Source: an uncultured Ruminococcus sp. | GTDB lineage: Bacteria; Bacillota_A; Clostridia; Oscillospirales; Ruminococcaceae | DNA length: 18,756 nt | Assembly (NCBI GenBank): GCA_946629405.1 | Contig: CAMOXW010000254.1 | Coordinates: 1-18,756, forward strand | Reading direction: 5' to 3' | In this document: one piece after another, positions 15,109 through 18,756 of the stretch | How positions within the stretch are numbered: position 1 is the first letter of the stretch | Layout: each line of letters begins with the position of its first letter | Position numbers and translations under genes: made by a program | The notes under the pieces: model-generated | What the model saw: only the letters and a program-made list of their open reading frames with translations | Databases searched by the model: none | What the model was told of the DNA's origin: nothing

Positions 15109-15993
15109 CTATTTCTCCGGAACTACGTCGATCACCGCGACCTCCGGTCGATTGTTGAACCTTATCGGAAACGGCGAAGCACCGATGCCTGAGGTTATGA
15201 AAAGCTTGCCGTCCTTGTATGAAAAAAGCCCCTTGTCATAGACCTTTGAGGAGTCCTTTCTGAGCTGCGGGAACCACTCCGCTGTGTCGGTATCATACAC
15301 CGGCCCGAGCCCGAACGGGAGCTGTGTCATATATCCGTGAGTGTCGCCGCATATCGTGAGGTCAGCGCCGAACTGCGCGAATTTCTCAACATTCGGAATG
15401 TGCGCGAGAAGGATATTGTACCTGCTGCGGTCGAGCGTGAACTCATTGCTGAGATCGAAGGTATCGCTGTAATAAACATTGTCGATGCCGTATATCGTGA
15501 CATTTGTGCCGTTCAGGTCGAGATCCTCGCTCTTATAGTCCATAACGTGAACTCCGGCTTTGCTCAGATTGTTCATATAGCGCGGATCATTGTCGTGCTC
15601 GCCGGGTACAAAGTAAACCGGATAGCCTGCCTCAATGATATCCCCGGCAAGATCAATCGGTATCTGCTTCAGTCTCCTTGAGCTGCCGGTCGTATACATA
15701 TCGCCAATAAGAGCCACGATATCCGGAGAGGCCTTCTTTATCCGCTTCAGTATCGTCTTATTGCTGATCCCGTACTCGGTGGCGTGAAGGTCACTTATCA
15801 CCGCGATGCGGAAGCTTCCTGTCACCTTCGGCGAGCGCACCTTCACCTTCGTTGTGCGAAGCGTATAGTTGTTGAACCACCAGATCAGCAGCAGAACAAG
15901 CAGCACTGCACATACCCTCCGGAAACGGAATACGGCCTTCGAGGGCTTCTTTTTATTTTCCGGCTGAGCCGGTCTGGTCAGATTTTCTTCCAT
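15109..15993 (-). CDS. Membrane-anchored metallophosphoesterase with variant metal motifs
   Basis: The 294-residue protein has a basic N-terminus, one membrane helix (about 28-40) and an extracytoplasmic calcineurin-like domain. Motifs in order are SDLH (67-70), GDM (97-99), GEHD (131-134), LLAHIPN (His198) and CGDTHG (215-220). The standard motifs are GNHD/E and GHTH, so a metal-binding Asn is replaced by Glu132 and a His by Asp217. Both replacements could still bind metal. The overall layout is like YkuE-type enzymes that act on lipid phosphates or phosphodiesters, but the substrate is unknown. The start at 15993 is preferred over 16017 because AAGGA lies eight bases upstream and it does not overlap mscS. 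The gap to mscS is then 4 nt. Confidence 0.85.
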   Translation of the reverse strand: MEENLTRPAQPENKKKPSKAVFRFRRVCAVLLVLLLIWWFNNYTLRTTKVKVRSPKVTGSFRIAVISDLHATEYGISNKTILKRIKKASPDIVALIGDMYTTGSSRRLKQIPIDLAGDIIEAGYPVYFVPGEHDNDPRYMNNLSKAGVHVMDYKSEDLDLNGTNVTIYGIDNVYYSDTFDLSNEFTLDRSRYNILLAHIPNVEKFAQFGADLTICGDTHGYMTQLPFGLGPVYDTDTAEWFPQLRKDSSKVYDKGLFSYKDGKLFITSGIGASPFPIRFNNRPEVAVIDVVPEK

Positions 15994-15997
15994 TCTT

Positions 15998-16909
15998 TTA
16001 TTCCTTGATGTGGACATCGAGCTGGTTGAAGGGTATCTCTATCCCGTTCTCATCGAACGCTGCCTTCACTGCTTCGGTCATATTATATTTTGCCTCGTAA
16101 TAATCAGAGTTGTTCACCCACAGAAGTGTATCTATCGACACAGAGCTCTCGTTGTGGGAGCTCATTCTGACGGTCGGAGCAGGGCTTTTCAGGATCAGCT
16201 TATCCGCTGAGGCTGCCGCAAGTATCAGCTCGCGGGCTTTTCCGTAATCTGCACCGTAGCTGATATCGAAGTGCATATCAAGCCTTCGTGTCGGACTTTC
16301 GGTGAAGTTGATGATCTTGCCCTCAGAGACCTTGCCATTGGGTATGAACACGGTCTTGTTGTCGAAGGTTATGAGCTTTGTGTAAAGAATACTTATCGAC
16401 TCGACCCTGCCGACTGTGCCGTCTATCTCAAGGAGGTCGCCTGCGATGAAGGGCTTGGAGAACAGGATTATGAAGCCTCCCGCAAGGTTGGACAGGCAGC
16501 TTTGCAGCGCGAGCGAAATGGCAAGTCCGGCAGCACCGAATATCGTGATTATCGAAGACATCGGGACCTTCAGCACGGAAAGCACCATTATAAGCACATT
16601 AATGTAAAGTATTATCTTTATAAGCGAAATGAGGAAACTTTTCGCGGCGTTGTCGATATTCGAGCGCTTCATCGTTCGCTTTACTATGCGTGTTATGATC
16701 CTGACAACGATCATTCCCACGGCAAAGATCACAAGTGCCATGAAAAGCGAAGGCATAGCACCTCTGAGCCTATCGACGCCCTTTTCAAACAGGCTCGCAG
16801 TCCTTGTCACCTGATCCTGCAGCGTTGCGTAGGATGTGGTAGTGGTTTCGCTGACGGTCTCAGCAGTCGTTGTCTCAGTGATCGCAGTCGTAACAATTTC
16901 TTCCGGCAA
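15998..16909 (-). CDS. Small-conductance mechanosensitive channel, MscS family
   Basis: MscS channels open under membrane tension and release solutes. I assign a TTG start at 16909 because GGAGGAG lies seven bases upstream. The two in-frame upstream starts (16969 and the ATG at 16936) lie at or before the predicted transcription start. The 303-residue protein has a Thr/Glu-rich outer segment (about 7-26) and membrane helices at about 53-75 and 93-113. The pore helix GAAGLAISLALQSCLSNLAGGFIILF (125-150) is followed by the MscS beta domain with FIAGDLLEIDGTVGRVESI and VFIPNGKV. The family is certain. Thr-rich N-termini are not usual. It is the first gene of an operon reaching rsmA. Confidence 0.9.
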   Translation of the reverse strand: MPEEIVTTAITETTTAETVSETTTTSYATLQDQVTRTASLFEKGVDRLRGAMPSLFMALVIFAVGMIVVRIITRIVKRTMKRSNIDNAAKSFLISLIKIILYINVLIMVLSVLKVPMSSIITIFGAAGLAISLALQSCLSNLAGGFIILFSKPFIAGDLLEIDGTVGRVESISILYTKLITFDNKTVFIPNGKVSEGKIINFTESPTRRLDMHFDISYGADYGKARELILAAASADKLILKSPAPTVRMSSHNESSVSIDTLLWVNNSDYYEAKYNMTEAVKAAFDENGIEIPFNQLDVHIKE

Positions 16910-16940
16910 AGCTATCTCCTCCAAAAATACATACATACAT

Positions 16941-16969
16941 ATTATATCACAGTTCAGCCCCGAGGTCAA
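16941..16969 (-). promoter_or_regulatory. SigA-type promoter for the mscS-rsmA operon
   Basis: On the - strand TTGACC (16969-16964), a 17-nt spacer and a perfect TATAAT (16946-16941) are visible. Transcription would start near 16934, so the ATG at 16936 would be lost. The TTG at 16909 would keep a normal leader of about 25 nt. Confidence 0.8.
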
Positions 16970-16983
16970 CAGCGGAAATAAAG

Positions 16984-17013
16984 ATTTTCTCTTTGGTCAG
17001 AAAGCAAGAAAAT
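16984..17013. repeat. Imperfect inverted repeat between divergent promoters
   Basis: ATTTTCTCTTT (16984-16994) can pair with AAAG (17001-17004) and AGAAAAT (17007-17013), leaving a GGTCAG loop and a two-base bulge. It sits between the -35 of mscS (16964-16969) and the -35 of the dockerin gene (17025-17030), where an operator would be expected. No regulator gene is adjacent. Confidence 0.4.
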
Positions 17014-17024
17014 TCAAAAAAGTA

Positions 17025-17053
17025 TTGACTTCTTCTGTAAAATTATGTATAAT
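17025..17053 (+). promoter_or_regulatory. SigA-type promoter for the dockerin-protein gene
   Basis: TTGACT (17025-17030), a 17-nt spacer and a perfect TATAAT (17048-17053) are visible. The start codon is about 130 nt downstream of the expected transcription start, the longest leader in this window. Confidence 0.8.
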
Positions 17054-17059
17054 ATGCTT

Positions 17060-17190
17060 ATACTCCTGCCTTTGCTGCAAAACAATCGCAGGAACGCTCA
17101 CAGGCTTGAAAAGGCAATATAAACGGAGCGCTCACGACGCGCATCAAAATGGCCGCAACGCATATTTCGCGGCAGAATGGAGGAATCAAT
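17060..17190 (+). promoter_or_regulatory. Long leader of the dockerin gene with short repeats
   Basis: TCCTGC (17064-17069) can pair with GCAGGA (17088-17093). CGCTCAC occurs twice (17095-17101 and 17129-17135), the second overlapping the palindrome GAGCGCTC (17126-17133). I do not recognise a known riboswitch class. It may be a structured leader or simply a long untranslated region. Confidence 0.3.
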
Positions 17191-18651
17191 ATGAAGAAAA
17201 AACTGTTTTCACTTCTAACGGCAGGTATTATGCTCTCTGCGTTGCAGCCGGCTGCTGTCAGCGGCGAGAATTCAACGCAGCCAATTCTGATGTCAGGACA
17301 GATGAGAATTACTCTTGTTGACTATGACACAGGTGAGCCTATTGCTCTCAATGAGGAGTCTTTCCCCTATGTTTCGACAAATGTCAGCTATAATACTCCG
17401 GACGGCCCTATATATACCGGACCTATTCTTGCTCTTGATACCAATCCATCGGTACACGAAAATATTGCCGGTTTTTTCAGTGCGGACTCATTTTCCTTCA
17501 GCTTAGACGAACATAATCTTCCTGAATGCTATTCCTTTCCTGATAATGCTGACCGGATCGGTTATTATAACGGCACGATACTCCCCGAGGACGCTCTGAC
17601 CGTCACAAGATATGACAATGACTCTGCGGATGTGGTTTTCCGCCTGAAGTATTCTCCGTCCGGCGATGTGAATGACGACGGAAGGTTCACTGTTGCCGAT
17701 GTTGTGCTCCTTGAAAAATGGCTGAACGCTTCCCCCGATGCAGAACTAATAAACTGGAAGGCTGCTGACTTCTGCAATGACGATAAGCTGAATGTTTTTG
17801 ACATTCTGATGATGAAGCGCAGGCTTTTCAGCAAGACAGCAGAGACCTATGTTCAGCCGGATATCATGACCGAATACAATGTTACATTCTCTGTTCTTAC
17901 TGATGGTCTGGAGCTGTATCTCGGTCCGGATACGAGTTATCCTGCCGCTGCAAAAATTCCTCAGTACACCGGACTCAGGGAGCTGGGCTACAATGAGAAT
18001 AATAATTACTGGCTGTTCACAGAATACGAAGGGCAGCAAGGATGGGTAAGGATATATACGGACGATGATGTCACACCTGCGATCCAATACGAAATGGCAG
18101 CAAAAAAACCAGTCATCTACCTCTATCCTGAAGAAGAAACCGATGTTCACGTTGAGCTGGAGCTGACTGAAGCAGAGCTTTCCACCACCTACCCGAAGTA
18201 TAATAACGGCTGGGATGTGACAGCATATCCGGACGGATCACTTCTGAACAAGGCAGACGGCTCGCACCACAGATACCTTTTCTGGGATGCTGTGAACTGC
18301 CGCACAAGGTTTGACCTCTCGAAGGGCTTCTGCGTCGCCGGCTGCGATACAGAAGAATTCCTCAAGGAAAAGCTCACTTACATGGGACTGACCGAGGACG
18401 AAATGAACGAATTCATCGTATACTGGCTGCCGCTGATGGAGCATAATGCGTATAACCTCATCTCATTCCAGGGCGATGCCTATACAAACTCTGCAAAACT
18501 TACTATCACTCCGACACCTGACAGCGAATGCCGTATCTTCATGGCATATGTCCCGCTTGAAAATGCTGTGGACATCGAACCGCAGGAGCTTCCGGAATTT
18601 GAAAGAAAAGGCTTCTCTGTTGTGGAATGGGGCGGCTCCGAGATAAGATAA
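17191..18651 (+). CDS. Secreted dockerin protein with SH3-like domain and unknown C-terminal domain
   Basis: The 486-residue protein has a signal peptide (MKKKLFSLL..., cleavage near residue 25), and GGAGGA lies six bases before ATG 17191. Residues 35-155 are an N-terminal module I do not recognise. A type I dockerin follows (157-213) with two calcium loops. Loop 1 is D159, N161, D163, T167, D170. Loop 2 is D193, C195, D197, N201, D204, with Cys where Asn is usual. Residues 231-292 look like a bacterial SH3 domain (LTDGLELYLGPDTSYPAAAK, GQQGWVRIY). The C-terminal 305-482 holds VIYLYPE, YNNGWDVTAYPDGSL, RYLFWD, FIVYWLPLMEHNAYN and RIFMAYVPL, a conserved-looking domain of unknown function. Dockerins bind cohesins of cellulosome scaffolds, so attachment to one is expected. 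The dockerin is internal rather than terminal. No catalytic family is evident. Confidence 0.82.
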   Translation: MKKKLFSLLTAGIMLSALQPAAVSGENSTQPILMSGQMRITLVDYDTGEPIALNEESFPYVSTNVSYNTPDGPIYTGPILALDTNPSVHENIAGFFSADSFSFSLDEHNLPECYSFPDNADRIGYYNGTILPEDALTVTRYDNDSADVVFRLKYSPSGDVNDDGRFTVADVVLLEKWLNASPDAELINWKAADFCNDDKLNVFDILMMKRRLFSKTAETYVQPDIMTEYNVTFSVLTDGLELYLGPDTSYPAAAKIPQYTGLRELGYNENNNYWLFTEYEGQQGWVRIYTDDDVTPAIQYEMAAKKPVIYLYPEEETDVHVELELTEAELSTTYPKYNNGWDVTAYPDGSLLNKADGSHHRYLFWDAVNCRTRFDLSKGFCVAGCDTEEFLKEKLTYMGLTEDEMNEFIVYWLPLMEHNAYNLISFQGDAYTNSAKLTITPTPDSECRIFMAYVPLENAVDIEPQELPEFERKGFSVVEWGGSEIR

Positions 18652-18660
18652 TGTGTCCTC

Positions 18661-18738
18661 AATAACCGCCTTACGGCGGTTATTGCCCTGAACTTTGTTC
18701 AGGGAGCGCAAATTCTTTATAAAATATGGAATTTGCGC
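18661..18738 (+). terminator. Three consecutive hairpins after the dockerin gene
   Basis: Hairpin 1 pairs AATAACCGCC (18661-18670) with GGCGGTTATT (18675-18684) around TTAC. Hairpin 2 pairs CCCTGAAC (18686-18693) with GTTCAGGG (18697-18704) around TTT. Hairpin 3 pairs GCGCAAATTC (18706-18715) with GAATTTGCGC (18729-18738) around 13 bases. All stems are perfect and adjacent. None is followed by a clear T-run, so simple intrinsic termination is doubtful. They may instead protect the mRNA end or bind a protein. Confidence 0.55.
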
Positions 18739-18756
18739 ATCACATTTCTTTATGTC

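Noticed and set aside
14327..15241. 304-codon + strand frame opposite the HI0933 flavoprotein
   Set aside because: It is antisense to a well-conserved flavoprotein, with no plausible start signal and no recognisable domain.
17149..17190. Upstream ATG extending the dockerin protein by 14 residues
   Set aside because: No ribosome site precedes it, and the extension would spoil a clean signal peptide that starts at 17191.
17060..17190. Cyclic-di-GMP or similar riboswitch in the dockerin gene leader
   Set aside because: I looked for the conserved cores of common riboswitch classes and could not match one, so it is listed only as an uncharacterised leader.

Overview
The window looks like a chromosomal segment of a gut or rumen Gram-positive Clostridia, most likely a Ruminococcus-type member of the Oscillospiraceae. 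Four things point there: DnaD/DnaI-type primosome genes, a ThyX thymidylate synthase, a secreted protein with a type I dockerin (the cellulosome docking module), and a threonine-rich lipoprotein. Genus is inferred from gene content only. There are no tRNA or rRNA genes, CRISPR arrays or insertion sequences.

Layout. (1) Bases 1-471 are the C-terminal half of a tyrosine recombinase, cut by the window edge. It probably marks the end of an integrated element. Three GGTAGAA repeats follow it. (2) On the + strand, 709-2042 is a two-gene unit (atypical SDR epimerase and an HD alarmone-hydrolase-like protein) and 2149-4111 is a second one (a DnaD-like protein with two DnaD modules and a DnaI/DnaC-type helicase loader), closed by a strong terminator. 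(3) On the - strand, 9527-4151 is a tightly packed six-gene operon behind one promoter: thyX, a DUF2156 protein, a DJ-1/PfpI protein, 5-formyl-THF cyclo-ligase, mltG and a TrhP-type U32 protein. It combines folate/dTMP metabolism, peptidoglycan cleavage and tRNA modification. (4) A divergent promoter drives a Thr-rich lipoprotein (9784-11097), which ends at a bidirectional terminator. (5) On the - strand, 16909-11133 is a second six-gene operon: an MscS-type channel, a membrane-anchored metallophosphoesterase, two flavoproteins (HI0933 and COG2509 types), a 93-aa NrdD-tail-like protein and rsmA. (6) A divergent promoter with a leader of about 130 nt drives a secreted protein (17191-18651) with a dockerin, an SH3-like domain and a C-terminal domain of unknown function. 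Three consecutive hairpins follow it.

The transcription units alternate regularly between convergent and divergent. Most start sites were moved downstream of the longest open frame because of Shine-Dalgarno sites, promoters or conserved N-termini. All six recognisable promoters have a 17-nt spacer. The three + strand promoters upstream of 709, 2149 and 9784 share a TGGAC(A/T) -35 element instead of TTGAC.

The least explained items are the dockerin protein with its unknown C-terminal domain and flanking RNA/DNA structures, the small NrdD-like protein that lacks the radical glycine, and the metallophosphoesterase with two changed metal-site motifs. I did not find a clear new multi-gene defence or mobile system.
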